From: Rhizobium sp. 007
GTDB taxonomy: Bacteria > Pseudomonadota > Alphaproteobacteria > Rhizobiales > Rhizobiaceae
Length of the DNA stretch: 64,000 nt
Reading direction: 5' to 3'
Assembly: GCF_015353075.1 (NCBI RefSeq)
Contig: NZ_CP064188.1
Span: 62,001 to 126,000 of the forward strand
How positions within the stretch are numbered: position 1 is the stretch's first letter; every line of letters begins with the position of its first letter. The notes under the pieces were generated by a model. The model was not told where the DNA came from, searched no databases, and was given only the letters and a program-made list of their open reading frames with translations. The translations under genes were made by a program, and so were the position numbers. Shown here one piece after another: positions 26,585 through 35,718 of the stretch.

Positions 26585-28225
26585 ATGAAAGTCGAATTAT
26601 ACGATGCATTAATGCGCCGTCAGGCAAGTCGCCGCGACGTTTTGCGCGGAACGGCAAGTGCCGCGGCTCTGCTCGGCTTGTCGGGCGCGATGGGCGGGAT
26701 TGCCGGCACCGCGTTTGCCGCCGATGATTTGCGCGCTCAAATCCTGCAAATTCCGGGTGTCGGCAAGGGCTCGCCGACGGACGCAGACTGGCAGAAGGTG
26801 GGCGAGCTCTGCCTCGGTCCGACCAAGGCGAATGTCAAGCAGGGCGAGTTCGCCGGCGTCGAGCTGACCTTCATGGGGCTCAACAACCAGAATCTCCACA
26901 ACTTCCTGTTCCGCGGTTTCCTGAAGCCGTGGGAAGCTTATACGGGAGCCAAGATCAACTGGATCGACCTTGCCCAAGCCGACTATAACGCCCGTCTTCA
27001 ACAGTCGATCGCAACGGGCACGGTCGACTTCGACATCCTTGAAATGGGCGCACCCTTCGAAGGCGACACCGCCGGGCGCGGGCTTCTGGACGAGATGCCC
27101 GACTGGGTTGGAAAGCAGATCGAGGCAGACGACCTGGTGACCTACCTGAAGCCGCCGGTCGGCACCTGGGACGGCAAAACCTATCGCGTGACGATTGACG
27201 GTGACTGCCACACCTTCGCCTATCGCAAGGATTACTTCGGCGAAGGCTCGATCAGCGGCATGGCCGAGCCGCCGAAGACGTGGCAGGAAGTGAACGAAGC
27301 TTCCAAGGCGCTGATCGGCAAGACCGATCCGCTGACCGGCCAGCCAGCCTACGGTTATCTCGACCCGCTCAAGGGCTGGGGCGGTTTCGGCTTCTATTTC
27401 ATCGAGAACCGCGCCACCGCCTATGCCAAATATCCGGGCGACCCGGCTTGGCTGTTCGATCCTGAAAACATGAAGCCGCTCGTCAATAACCCCGCGTGGG
27501 TTCAGGCGATCCAGGACGTCTTGGATCTGATCGCGGCTAAGGCCTATCCGGCCGACCAGATCAATGCTGATCCTGGAACCACAGCCTTCTCGCAGTTCCT
27601 GGCAGGAACCGGCGCAATGCTGATGTGGTGGGGCGATGTCGGCTCCGGCGCGCGCACCTCCGACACCTCAGTTGTGGGCGACGTGGTCGGCTTCGGCATC
27701 AACCGCGGTTCCAACCGCGTCTTCAACCGCAAGACCGGGCAATGGGAAGACAAGTATAACGAAGCGCCGAACATGGCCTATATCGGCTGGGGCATCTACG
27801 TCACCAAGCAGGTCTCCGGCGACGAGAAGAAGCGCAAGGCGGCTTGGTCTGCTGCTGCCCATCTCGGCGGCAAGGATCTGTCCCTGTGGACGTCGGCCTA
27901 TCCTTCCGGCTTTCAGCCCTACCGTCAGTCCAACTTCAACTATGACGAATGGGAAAAGGCAGGTTACGACCGCGCCTATATCGAGGACTATCTGGGCTCG
28001 AACGCCGACAGCTACAACCACCCGAACGCGGCCATCGAACCGCGCATCCCCGGCATCTTCCAATATTACTCTGTCGCCGAGGACGAACTGGCGAAGGGTT
28101 TTGCCGGACAGTACAAGTCGGCACAGGAAACCGCGGATGCGATTGCAGGCGCCTGGGAGAAGATCACCGACCAGATCGGCCGCGATAGCCAGCTGAAACT
28201 CTATCGGGCGAGCCTCGGGCTCTGA
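26585..28225 (+). CDS. Tat-exported sugar ABC substrate-binding protein
   Basis: The 546-residue periplasmic protein starts with SRRDVLRGTASAAALLGLSG, a twin-arginine signal (about 15-45, cleavage near TAFAADD). The mature part is a large family-1 solute-binding protein (ITLAQADYNARLQQSIATG and DFDILEMGAPFEG segments). AGGAGG lies just before the ATG. It heads an operon with two permeases, LacI, a mutarotase and a sugar kinase, so the ligand is probably a monosaccharide or a glycoside cleaved later; which one cannot be told. Confidence 0.88.
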   Translation: MKVELYDALMRRQASRRDVLRGTASAAALLGLSGAMGGIAGTAFAADDLRAQILQIPGVGKGSPTDADWQKVGELCLGPTKANVKQGEFAGVELTFMGLNNQNLHNFLFRGFLKPWEAYTGAKINWIDLAQADYNARLQQSIATGTVDFDILEMGAPFEGDTAGRGLLDEMPDWVGKQIEADDLVTYLKPPVGTWDGKTYRVTIDGDCHTFAYRKDYFGEGSISGMAEPPKTWQEVNEASKALIGKTDPLTGQPAYGYLDPLKGWGGFGFYFIENRATAYAKYPGDPAWLFDPENMKPLVNNPAWVQAIQDVLDLIAAKAYPADQINADPGTTAFSQFLAGTGAMLMWWGDVGSGARTSDTSVVGDVVGFGINRGSNRVFNRKTGQWEDKYNEAPNMAYIGWGIYVTKQVSGDEKKRKAAWSAAAHLGGKDLSLWTSAYPSGFQPYRQSNFNYDEWEKAGYDRAYIEDYLGSNADSYNHPNAAIEPRIPGIFQYYSVAEDELAKGFAGQYKSAQETADAIAGAWEKITDQIGRDSQLKLYRASLGL

Positions 28226-28297
28226 CCGGTTGACTAAACGCGCTGGCGCATCAAAAGCGATTTCGCCAGCGCCCATTCTGTCCGGGCGAGGAATATC

Positions 28298-29416
28298 ATG
28301 TCGACAGTCGAAGGCGACCTGCTCCACACGGTCGAAGCCGGCTCCATTTCCACGAGCCGTCGTTTCTGGGGCCGCACGGTTCTGTGGCTGAGCGCTATAT
28401 GGTTCGTAGCATCGTTTGTATTACAGGGTGCCCATGAGCTGGGCTGGACCGATTGGGGATTTGCGAACTGGCGCCCGGTTCTCTATGCCTATTTTCTCTG
28501 GGCCGCCGTTTTGTGCGTCACGCGCGTCGTCATTTACGGCGAAGCAGGCAAGAAGGCGCTTTTTGTTCTGCCGGCAGCGCTTTTCGTTGTGTCGATGGTG
28601 GTATTCCCGCTGATCTTTGCGCTCTGGATCGGCTTTTCTGATTGGAACCTCGCCTCTTCAACCGGGCGCCGCTTCAACGGCCTCGACAATGTGCGCCGGA
28701 TGATCGCGGATCCGTTCTATACCAACGCCTTGCTCAATATGATCCTTTATTGCCTGGCGATTGCGGTCGAATATGCAATCGCGTTCGGTCTGGCCTTGCT
28801 CCTCAATCAGGAAATCGTCGCACGCAAGTTCTGGCGCGTGACCTTCCTGGTGCCGTTGATGCTGTCGCCGGTCGCGGTGAGTTGGATGGTCGGCAAGTCG
28901 ATGCTGGAGACCCGTTTCGGCCCGGTCGCGCGGTTTGCCCGCTGGCTCGGCTTAGAAAATCCATCCTTCTTCGGCGACCCGGTGACAGCGCGGCTTTGGA
29001 TCATGATCATGGATGCCTGGACCTTCATTCCCTTCATGATGATCATGCTGCTCGCCGGATTGCAGGCCTTGTCGCGGGAGGTGCTGGAGGCGGCCGAAGT
29101 CGATGGTGCCACCAAGTGGCAACGCTTTTGGAAGGTCATTTTCCCGCTCATGCTGCCGGTTTCGGTAACGGCGGTGATGATCCGCATCATCTTCAAGCTC
29201 AAGCTCGCCGACATCATCATCACGGTGACATCAGGAGGTCCCGGCGGGGCGACCGATTCCGTCACCAGTTTCATTTATCGCGAATACCGCGACCGTTCGA
29301 ATGTCGGATACGGCACCCTTCTCGCACTCGTCTATCTGGTGATCATCGTCGTCGGTATGACGGTGCTGATGAAGTTTTCCGACCGCATTGTGAAGCGTAT
29401 GACAGGAAGGCTCTGA
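28298..29416 (+). CDS. Sugar ABC permease (MalF type)
   Basis: The 372-residue inner-membrane permease has about eight hydrophobic helices, with an N-terminal extension of two helices before the core. The EAA loop LEAAEVDGATKWQRFWKVIF (about residues 264-283) is where the ATPase docks. Its TGA overlaps the ATG of the second permease by one base, so the two are translationally coupled. CUT1-family uptake system. Confidence 0.9.
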   Translation: MSTVEGDLLHTVEAGSISTSRRFWGRTVLWLSAIWFVASFVLQGAHELGWTDWGFANWRPVLYAYFLWAAVLCVTRVVIYGEAGKKALFVLPAALFVVSMVVFPLIFALWIGFSDWNLASSTGRRFNGLDNVRRMIADPFYTNALLNMILYCLAIAVEYAIAFGLALLLNQEIVARKFWRVTFLVPLMLSPVAVSWMVGKSMLETRFGPVARFARWLGLENPSFFGDPVTARLWIMIMDAWTFIPFMMIMLLAGLQALSREVLEAAEVDGATKWQRFWKVIFPLMLPVSVTAVMIRIIFKLKLADIIITVTSGGPGGATDSVTSFIYREYRDRSNVGYGTLLALVYLVIIVVGMTVLMKFSDRIVKRMTGRL

Positions 29417-30327
29417 TGGTTCGCATCGATTTCGAAAAATACGCGCGTGGCCAGCGCATTCGCTGGTGGGCCATGCGTTTGGCCGTCTACGGCCTGCTCG
29501 TCATATGGGCATTTGTATGCGTCTTCCCGCTGTTCTGGACGGTCTCGACTTCGTTCAAGACTGCCGCCGATGTCATGCGGGGCAATCTGATCCCCTGGTT
29601 CAACTTTTCGCCCAGCTGGCTGGGCTGGCGCTCGCTCGGGCTTTCCCCGGATACGATTTTCCAGATATCGACGGTACGCGACGAGTTCATGCGCAGGCTT
29701 TGGAACAGCGTCATCATCTCGGTCACGGCGTCTGCCCTTGCAGTCGTGCTCGGATCGCTCGCAGCCTATGGCCTCAGCCGCTTTTCCTACAAGTTCGGCC
29801 ATATGCGCAACTCAGACATTTCCTTCTTCTTCCTGTCGCAGCTCATTATGCCGCCCGTCGTCCTCGCCCTGCCGTTCCTGGTCCTCTACAAGGAGTTGGC
29901 GCTGCTGGACACTTATGTGGGCATGATCGCCGTCTACACGCTGATGGTCCTGCCGATCGTCGTCTGGATCATGCGCGACCAGTTCGCCACGGTGCCAGTA
30001 GAGCTCGAGGAGGCCGCGCTCGTCGATGGGCTGTCGATCTGGGGCGCGTTTGCCCGCATCATCGTGCCGCTCGTTCTGCCGGGCATGGTTGCCGCCTTCC
30101 TCCTGGCGCTGATCCTGTGCTGGAACGAATATTTCTTCGCCGCACTGCTGACCTCCACCAATACCAACACCCTGCCGGTGATGATTGCCAGCCAGACGGG
30201 CAGCCAGGGCATCAACTGGTGGTCGATGGCAGCCCTTTCCACTGCCGGCATCCTTCCGCTGGTCATCGTTGGCGTTGTGCTGGAAAAGCACATCATCGCC
30301 GGGATGACCGCAGGAGCAGTAAAGTAG
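29416..30327 (+). CDS. Sugar ABC permease (MalG type)
   Basis: The 303-residue inner-membrane permease has six helices and an EAA loop with ELEEAALVDGLSIWGAFARI (about residues 195-214). The N-terminal KYARGQRIRWWAMRLAVYG precedes the first helix. The start ATG at 29416 shares a base with the preceding stop. A long frame in the same register reaches upstream through the first permease but is not coding. It pairs with the MalF-type permease. Confidence 0.9.
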   Translation: MVRIDFEKYARGQRIRWWAMRLAVYGLLVIWAFVCVFPLFWTVSTSFKTAADVMRGNLIPWFNFSPSWLGWRSLGLSPDTIFQISTVRDEFMRRLWNSVIISVTASALAVVLGSLAAYGLSRFSYKFGHMRNSDISFFFLSQLIMPPVVLALPFLVLYKELALLDTYVGMIAVYTLMVLPIVVWIMRDQFATVPVELEEAALVDGLSIWGAFARIIVPLVLPGMVAAFLLALILCWNEYFFAALLTSTNTNTLPVMIASQTGSQGINWWSMAALSTAGILPLVIVGVVLEKHIIAGMTAGAVK

Positions 30328-30344
30328 CTGCGGAACGCTCGAAA

Positions 30345-31373
30345 ATGTCAAAAATGCCCACAGTCAAGGATGTCGCCGAATATGCGGGCGTATCCGTGGG
30401 CACCGTTTCGCGCGTGCTGTCGGGCGAAGCCGCGGTCAAACCTTTGCTGCGCGAAAAGGTCAACGGCGCCATTTCTGCGCTCGGTTACCGTCCGAACGTG
30501 ACCGCGAGAGCGCTGCGTACCAGCAGGACCGATGTCATCGGCCTCGTCGTTCCCGACATCACCAATCCTTTCTTCGCGCAGCTTGCCGCAAGCGTCGAGC
30601 GGGCGGCGCTCGAATGCGGGCATAGCCTCATGCTGGCGAGCTCGCATAACGATCGCGCGGCGGAACAGAGCCACGTTTCTGCGTTTCTTGACCGGTCGGT
30701 GCGCGGCATCATCGTGGTGGCTTCGAGCGACGGTTCGGGGCTCCACCTCGAGGCAGCGGTTCCGATCATATCGCTGGACCGGCGCTTCGGCTCCTTTCCC
30801 CTGGTATCGACCAACCATGCGCAAGCGGCCGCGCTGATTGCGGACCATCTCTATGGGCTGGGGCACCGCCACATCGCCTATATCGCCGGGCCGCCCGACA
30901 CGGAGGCCGGGCGCATGCGCGAGGAGGGCTTCGTCAGCCAAATCGACCGGTTCGGCAAGACCGGCGAACCTGTTGAACTCGAAATCGCCTACGGCAGATT
31001 CGACTACGAGTCCGGTGAAAGAATTGCCCGCGACCTGCTTTCGCGTTCGCCGCAGGACCGGCCCACGGCGGTTGCAGCTGCCAGCGACCAGCAGGCCATC
31101 GGCGCGCTGCGCGCTGCCCGCGACCTCAAGATCGACGTGCCGCGCAAACTCTCAGTGACGGGTTTCGACGACATTTCGCTCGCCAATCTCGTCGTGCCGC
31201 GGCTGACAACCATACGCCAGCCGGCCGACACGCTGGCACGGCGCGCCGTCGGCCTTCTCCTTGAGGAGCCACCGGGCAGGGGAGACGAGATGGTTGACGG
31301 GTCGCTGATCGTGCGTGGCTCGAGCGGCCCGCCCGCGCAACCTAAGGCGGATATCGCTGGGCATAAAAATTGA
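30345..31373 (+). CDS. LacI-family transcriptional repressor
   Basis: The 342-residue regulator has an N-terminal helix-turn-helix (TVKDVAEYAGVSVGTVSRVL, residues 6-25), the hinge helix (NVTARALRTSRT) and a periplasmic-binding-protein-like sensor domain (DVIGLVVPDITNPFFAQ onward). It is placed inside the sugar operon. It is the obvious owner of the two TGAAACGTTTCA operators upstream and would control the whole operon plus the divergent ATPase. The inducer is probably the transported sugar or its phosphate (inference). Confidence 0.92.
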   Translation: MSKMPTVKDVAEYAGVSVGTVSRVLSGEAAVKPLLREKVNGAISALGYRPNVTARALRTSRTDVIGLVVPDITNPFFAQLAASVERAALECGHSLMLASSHNDRAAEQSHVSAFLDRSVRGIIVVASSDGSGLHLEAAVPIISLDRRFGSFPLVSTNHAQAAALIADHLYGLGHRHIAYIAGPPDTEAGRMREEGFVSQIDRFGKTGEPVELEIAYGRFDYESGERIARDLLSRSPQDRPTAVAAASDQQAIGALRAARDLKIDVPRKLSVTGFDDISLANLVVPRLTTIRQPADTLARRAVGLLLEEPPGRGDEMVDGSLIVRGSSGPPAQPKADIAGHKN

Positions 31374-31416
31374 AGCAAGGCCGGCACTGCGGCCATTAGA
31401 AAGGGATGGAAGATCA

Positions 31417-31878
31417 ATGCTCAAGGGAATCAGGGCCGAACTCAACGGCGACATTCTTCAAGCACTTTGCAACATGGGACACGGCGACTATCTCGTCATT
31501 TCCGACATGAACTTTCCGTCGGATTCGATAGCCCGACAGACGCGTCTGGGTAAGCTTTTGACTATGGAAAACATCCCCGCGCCGCAGGCGATAGACGCGG
31601 TCCTTTCCGTCTTCCCGCTGGACACACCGATCCAGCCTTCGGTGGGGCGCATGGAAGTGATCGGCAAGCCCGATGAAATTCCGCCGATTCAACAGGAAGT
31701 CCAGGCCATTGTCGACCGCGCCGAAGGCAAGCCATCGCCGATGTATCCCGTCGAACGGATGGCGTTCTATGACATCGCCAGCAAGGCCTATTGTGTGATC
31801 GCAACCGGGGAACTGCGATTCTACGGATGTTTCCTTCTGACCAAGGGTGTCATTGCCGCGGCGGAGACCGTCAGATGA
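31417..31878 (+). CDS. RbsD/FucU-family sugar mutarotase
   Basis: The 153-residue cytoplasmic protein matches the RbsD/FucU fold: LQALCNMGHGDYLVISDMNFP with the conserved catalytic-site H22, and a C-terminal CVIATGELRFYGCFLLTKGV. Family members interconvert sugar anomers so that the next enzyme receives the right form. The length is that of FucU rather than shorter RbsD. The stop overlaps the start of the PfkB kinase (ATGA), so the two proteins are coupled and probably act in series. Confidence 0.88.
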   Translation: MLKGIRAELNGDILQALCNMGHGDYLVISDMNFPSDSIARQTRLGKLLTMENIPAPQAIDAVLSVFPLDTPIQPSVGRMEVIGKPDEIPPIQQEVQAIVDRAEGKPSPMYPVERMAFYDIASKAYCVIATGELRFYGCFLLTKGVIAAAETVR

Positions 31879-32804
31879 GCGAAAAAAGTGGGATCGTCAT
31901 TCTGGGCATTTTTGCCGCCGACACCGCCTACAAGGCCAAGCGCCTGCCCCATCTTGCCGAGACGCTGATGGGGTCGGGCTTTACGCTTGGGCCGGGAGGC
32001 AAGGGCTCCAACCAGGCAATTGCCGCGGCAAAAGCCGGCGGTAAGGTGACCTTTATCTCCCGGGTCGGCAACGACCCGTTCGGCGAAATGGCGCTTGCGG
32101 CCTATGCGGCGGCGGGCGTCAAAGCCAATGTGATGAAGATGGAAGGCGTATCCACAGGCGCGGCCTTCATCTTCGTCGACGAAGTGAGCGGCGACAATGC
32201 CATCATCGTCGCACCGGGTGCCGCAGGCCTTATCGGCATCGACGATGTCGACGCGAACCGGACGGAGATCGAAAACGCTGCCATTTTCATGACCCAACTC
32301 GAACAGCCGCTCGAGGCGGCCATACATGGCCTGTCGATGGCGAAAAGGGCAGGAGCGACGACGATCTTCAACCCCGCGCCTGCCCGCGCCATCCCGGACA
32401 GCATCTACGGCTTGTGCGATTTCATCGTCCCGAATGAAGTCGAAGCAGCGGAAATGGTGGGCCACCCGATCGAAACCGATGAACAGGCACGTGGGGCGGC
32501 CTGCAGCTTGCTTGATCGAGGGGCGCGAGCGGTGATCATCACGCTCGGCGCACGCGGCGCCTTCTATCACAGCACCGGGCAGAGCGAATTCGTACCCGCG
32601 TTCTCGGCGGGCAATGTCATCGACACAACCGGAGCCGGGGATGCCTTCCTTGGCGCCTTCGCGACGGCGATTTCCGAAGGATGTGCGCCGGTCGAGGCTG
32701 TCCGATTCGGTTGCGCGACCGCGGCAATCGCCGTGACGCGGCCGGGCACGGCCCCCGCCATGCCTTCGCGCGCCGAGATCAACGCCTTGCTGCGCTCATC
32801 ATGA
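31875..32804 (+). CDS. PfkB/ribokinase-family sugar kinase
   Basis: The 309-residue cytoplasmic kinase phosphorylates the imported sugar. The N-terminal glycine motif GPGGKGSNQAIAAAKAGG (39-56) and the C-terminal DTTGAGDAFLGAF (250-262, catalytic base D256) are the two PfkB signatures. The start ATG overlaps the mutarotase stop. Substrate pocket residues are not diagnostic; together with RbsD/FucU, a pentose or deoxyhexose is the best guess. Confidence 0.9.
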   Translation: MSEKSGIVILGIFAADTAYKAKRLPHLAETLMGSGFTLGPGGKGSNQAIAAAKAGGKVTFISRVGNDPFGEMALAAYAAAGVKANVMKMEGVSTGAAFIFVDEVSGDNAIIVAPGAAGLIGIDDVDANRTEIENAAIFMTQLEQPLEAAIHGLSMAKRAGATTIFNPAPARAIPDSIYGLCDFIVPNEVEAAEMVGHPIETDEQARGAACSLLDRGARAVIITLGARGAFYHSTGQSEFVPAFSAGNVIDTTGAGDAFLGAFATAISEGCAPVEAVRFGCATAAIAVTRPGTAPAMPSRAEINALLRSS

Positions 32805-33113
32805 TTGAACAGCGCAAGGGAAATCTAGATCACCCGGCTGTTGGATGCGCGGAGCGAGAGAATGGTCGGTTTGTCATCGGCGTGACGTGGGAACCGCAAC
32901 GTGCCGCTCGTTAGGCAACTGTGGCCGGCGAGTGCGACACGGAAAGTCTTAGCCGAAAAGAGCGGCGTCGGCTCACGCCACGGTTTTTGGCCCGAACAGG
33001 TCGGCGCGCACCTCGCCCGAGAATTCTTTTGGAGAGCGCGTTTTGTCACCGAAGGTTTCGATCACTTTGCCCGTCGAACAGAACTCTCTAAGGTCCTCCA
33101 GGAAAACTTGGCC
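32805..33113. other. Intergenic region after the sugar operon
   Basis: No gene supported in 309 bp. No clear terminator hairpin with a U-run was seen directly after the kinase stop. Confidence 0.35.
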
Positions 33114-33329
33114 TTAGCCGTCGTCGCCAAGATGACGAAACACCCGGACCCAAAAGGCGAAGTCGCCTCTCCGCCCGTCACTGCGCGCGTGAATGGCGCA
33201 CCATGCGACAGCCGTTTTCGCGCCGGCGCCGTAGAGTGAGGAGGCGGCGGCCGCCGCCGCTTCGATTGTAGTACCAGCGCCAAGCGCCGCTTCAAAACAA
33301 TGTTGTTGCTTCAGAACCTTGTCACGCAT
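33114..33329 (-). CDS. Small 71-residue rhizobial-type orphan protein
   Basis: The sequence holds an Ala-rich helix (FEAALGAGTTIEAAAAAASS), then GAGAKTAVAWCAIHARSDGR and FAFWVRVFRHL. I recall this GAGAK-AVAWC-ARSDGR-DF-FW pattern from many short uncharacterised rhizobial proteins, often in several copies per genome. No signal peptide. It is alone and faces the response regulator region. Length and motif support a real gene; function unknown. Confidence 0.55.
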   Translation of the reverse strand: MRDKVLKQQHCFEAALGAGTTIEAAAAAASSLYGAGAKTAVAWCAIHARSDGRRGDFAFWVRVFRHLGDDG

Positions 33330-33463
33330 CCACTCGTCCCGTCACCGTCCGGCGCGGGTTGATCGAAAGACGATTGCCGGACGTCAATCCCTGCGGGCCA
33401 CGATCACGTGCCGTCCTTGGCAATCAGCCACGAGTGCTTGCGTTCAAAGTAACGCGGCTCACA

Positions 33464-33479
33464 TTATGTTGTAACATAA
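33464..33479. promoter_or_regulatory. Inverted repeat TTATGTTGTAACATAA
   Basis: Perfect 7-bp arms (TTATGTT/AACATAA) around GT, 154 bp before the degenerate response-regulator gene. A 13-bp part (TGTTGTAACATAA) is repeated exactly at 40598-40610 before the aminotransferase operon. Likely operator of the GntR protein at 39851 (inference). Confidence 0.6.
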
Positions 33480-33580
33480 ACGGAAGATCAAGCCTTTATG
33501 AATCACGCAAAACGTGTTTATTGAAGTAAATTCTCGTTTATACGCCTATTGGAGGTGGTTTTGCCGCTATCTGCCTTGTA

Positions 33581-33593
33581 TGATGTAACATCA
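33581..33593. promoter_or_regulatory. Palindrome TGATGTAACATCA
   Basis: A 13-bp perfect palindrome with central A containing the same TGTAACA core as the site at 33464. It lies 40 bp before the chosen start of the response regulator, where binding would block expression. Confidence 0.5.
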
Positions 33594-33632
33594 AAAATGG
33601 CTCTTCATCGCAGGACGTCCGCGAGGTACCAA

Positions 33633-34322
33633 ATGACACCCCGTATCGCAATCCTATCAATGGATGCGGACTACTACCTGATGCTGTCCCACGTTCTCTT
33701 GGCCGCAGGCTATTCAACAGTTCTGGCCGATGGATCCGAGGCAGCACTGGCATTGATCGCCGAGAAAAAGATCGAAGTGCTGCTGATCGACTGCCAGCCG
33801 GCGTCCTCCATCCTTTCAGATCTTTCCGACCGGCTGAAGGCATCAGGCCATTCAACAGACGTGCTGGTCGTCGCGCTCGTTGCCGAAGGAGTTCCCTATA
33901 TCGACATTCTCAAGGCTGAGGTCGATGAGAGTTTCATCCGCCCGATGAAGCCCGAATGGCTGCTGTCTTACCTTCATGGCCGTCTTAAAGGAGGCACCAA
34001 TGACGCTGCCGGTCGCTCCGCCACTTCCGGTCCAGACGATCTCCGGCTCGATGCCGGCGCAAGACGCGCGCTTGCAAACGACAAGCCGGTAGGCCTCAGC
34101 CCGATCGAATTCCGGATACTCAGCACTTTGATGAGCATACCCGGGCGGGTGTTTGGCCGGCCCGAATTGATCGAGGCAGTCTGGCCAAAGGCGAATTTCG
34201 TGGACCCACGAACCGTCGACGTGCATGTGGCGAGATTGCGCCGCTCCTTGCACGATGCTCTCGGGCGCGAGGTCATCCGGACCGTTCGCGGCGAGGGATA
34301 TGCTGTCGAAATGAAGGAATGA
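33633..34322 (+). CDS. Atypical OmpR-type regulator with degenerate receiver (first of two)
   Basis: The 229-residue protein has a receiver-like domain (about 3-118) and a winged-helix output domain ending IRTVRGEGYAVEM. The presumed phosphoacceptor D53 (LLIDCQP) and one acidic residue (MDAD) remain. The conserved switch Thr is replaced (VVALVAEG) and the switch Lys is Arg (FIRP, R103). It is probably phosphorylation-independent or ligand-sensing. It resembles the regulator at 44512. The start is uncertain: TTG 33561 follows a good GGAGG but would put the 33581 palindrome inside the gene; ATG 33633 is preferred. No kinase is nearby. Confidence 0.8.
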   Translation: MTPRIAILSMDADYYLMLSHVLLAAGYSTVLADGSEAALALIAEKKIEVLLIDCQPASSILSDLSDRLKASGHSTDVLVVALVAEGVPYIDILKAEVDESFIRPMKPEWLLSYLHGRLKGGTNDAAGRSATSGPDDLRLDAGARRALANDKPVGLSPIEFRILSTLMSIPGRVFGRPELIEAVWPKANFVDPRTVDVHVARLRRSLHDALGREVIRTVRGEGYAVEMKE

Positions 34323-34442
34323 ACGTCACGCAAGCCTTTCGGGCCGTCACAGAATCTTAAGGAAAAATTCGGGCTGGCTTCGTTGTATGAAGGCGGGGCT
34401 CCTCCTTACGCTTAATGGATCAGAAGCGGGCGGGAGGGTTCA

Positions 34443-35684
34443 ATGCAGAACGAACAACAGCACAATGCGCCGATGCCTACGCGGCATCGCAACACCGCAA
34501 GTCTCATCCATACCTCGGCGCCGCATTTTACCGCGGCACATTCGAAGGGCCTTATGGCGCTCTATGCGAGGCCGCTCGCAGGGCGAAAGGCCGAGATACG
34601 ATCGGCAAATGGCAAGACGAGAATTGTGACCGATTTCGTGCGGTGTTCCTATCTTGGGCTCGACAATCATCCGATGATCGCGGCCGGTGCGATGGCAGCA
34701 GTCCTGGACTACGGGACCCTTCACTGGTCCTGCGCGCGAACGCGCCTGAATTTTGCCGCTCTCGGCACCCTCGAGGAAGCCCTATCGGATCTCTTCGGTG
34801 CGCGTGTCATTACATACACGACGGTGCTTGCCGCCAACATGAGTGCATTGCCACTGATCGCCTCGGGCGCGCTGACAGAGGGTGTCAAGCCCGTCATGGT
34901 CTTCGATCGTTTGGCCCATGCAACGCTCGCCTTCAACAAGCCGGTCGTCGCCGAAGAGACAGATGTCCGCACGATCGCTCATAACGACCTTGCCGCGCTC
35001 GAAGAGATCTGCGAGGCACACCCATGCGTCGCCTATATCTGCGACGGCGTCTATTCGATGGGTGGCAATGCGCCCATCGCCAAGCTTCTGGAGCTCCAGC
35101 GGCGCTATGGATTATTCCTTTATATCGACGACGCCCATGGCGTTTCGATCTTCGGAGAGAAGGGCGCGGGTTTTGCCCGTTCGCAGATGCCAGGTGGCCT
35201 TGGCGACCGGACGATCGTTGCAGCCTCTCTCGGCAAGGGCTTCGGTGCTTCCGGCGGCATCCTGATGCTCGGCACGGCGCCACAGGAGGAGATCTTTCGG
35301 CGTTTCGCCATTGCCCATGCCTTTTCCGCTTCGATCAATGTTGCCGCAATCGGGGCTGCCATGGCGTCTCAAAGCCTCCATCGCACGGATGAGCTCAGGC
35401 ATCGGCAGCAGAGGCTTGCGGCAAACATCGCACTCTTCGACGAATTGGTGCCGACCGCCCAGTCCGGATCGACACTCCCGATCCGAACCGTTCTCATCGG
35501 CGATGAATTGGCAGCGATCAACGCCGCAAGACGTGTTCTGGTCGCCGGCAGCTATGTGTCGGCCATCTTCTTTCCGACAGTTGCTTCCGGGCGGGCCGGC
35601 CTGCGCGTCTGCCCGACCGCCGATCATACTGTCGATGAGATCAGGGCGCTTGCCCTGGCAACCGACAAGGCACTGGAGCGGTAG
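34443..35684 (+). CDS. Alpha-oxoamine synthase (PLP-dependent, BioF/KBL/CqsA superfamily)
   Basis: The 413-residue cytoplasmic enzyme belongs to the family that condenses an amino acid with an acyl-CoA to give an alpha-amino ketone with loss of CO2. Visible residues: H159 in DRLAHATL (stacks on PLP), DDAHG (229-233) and PLP lysine K265 in SLGKGFGASGG. The substrate loop WSCARTRLNFAALG differs from BioF (usual GTR-x-x-x-G). GGGAGG precedes the ATG. Family members make biotin precursors, sphingoid bases, aminolevulinate, aminoacetone or alpha-hydroxyketone signals; which applies is unknown. It follows the regulator by 120 bp. Confidence 0.82.
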   Translation: MQNEQQHNAPMPTRHRNTASLIHTSAPHFTAAHSKGLMALYARPLAGRKAEIRSANGKTRIVTDFVRCSYLGLDNHPMIAAGAMAAVLDYGTLHWSCARTRLNFAALGTLEEALSDLFGARVITYTTVLAANMSALPLIASGALTEGVKPVMVFDRLAHATLAFNKPVVAEETDVRTIAHNDLAALEEICEAHPCVAYICDGVYSMGGNAPIAKLLELQRRYGLFLYIDDAHGVSIFGEKGAGFARSQMPGGLGDRTIVAASLGKGFGASGGILMLGTAPQEEIFRRFAIAHAFSASINVAAIGAAMASQSLHRTDELRHRQQRLAANIALFDELVPTAQSGSTLPIRTVLIGDELAAINAARRVLVAGSYVSAIFFPTVASGRAGLRVCPTADHTVDEIRALALATDKALER

Positions 35685-35718
35685 GGAAGGGAGCCGGGTC
35701 TTTCGACCCGACACATCT

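Noticed and set aside
28642..29415. Upstream extension of the second sugar permease frame through the first permease gene
   Set aside because: The extension is Arg/Pro/His-rich and out of frame with the obvious MalF-type permease; the true start is ATG 29416.
34415..34984. Plus-strand frame overlapping the start of the alpha-oxoamine synthase
   Set aside because: Out of register with the synthase; Arg/Cys-rich shadow without motifs.
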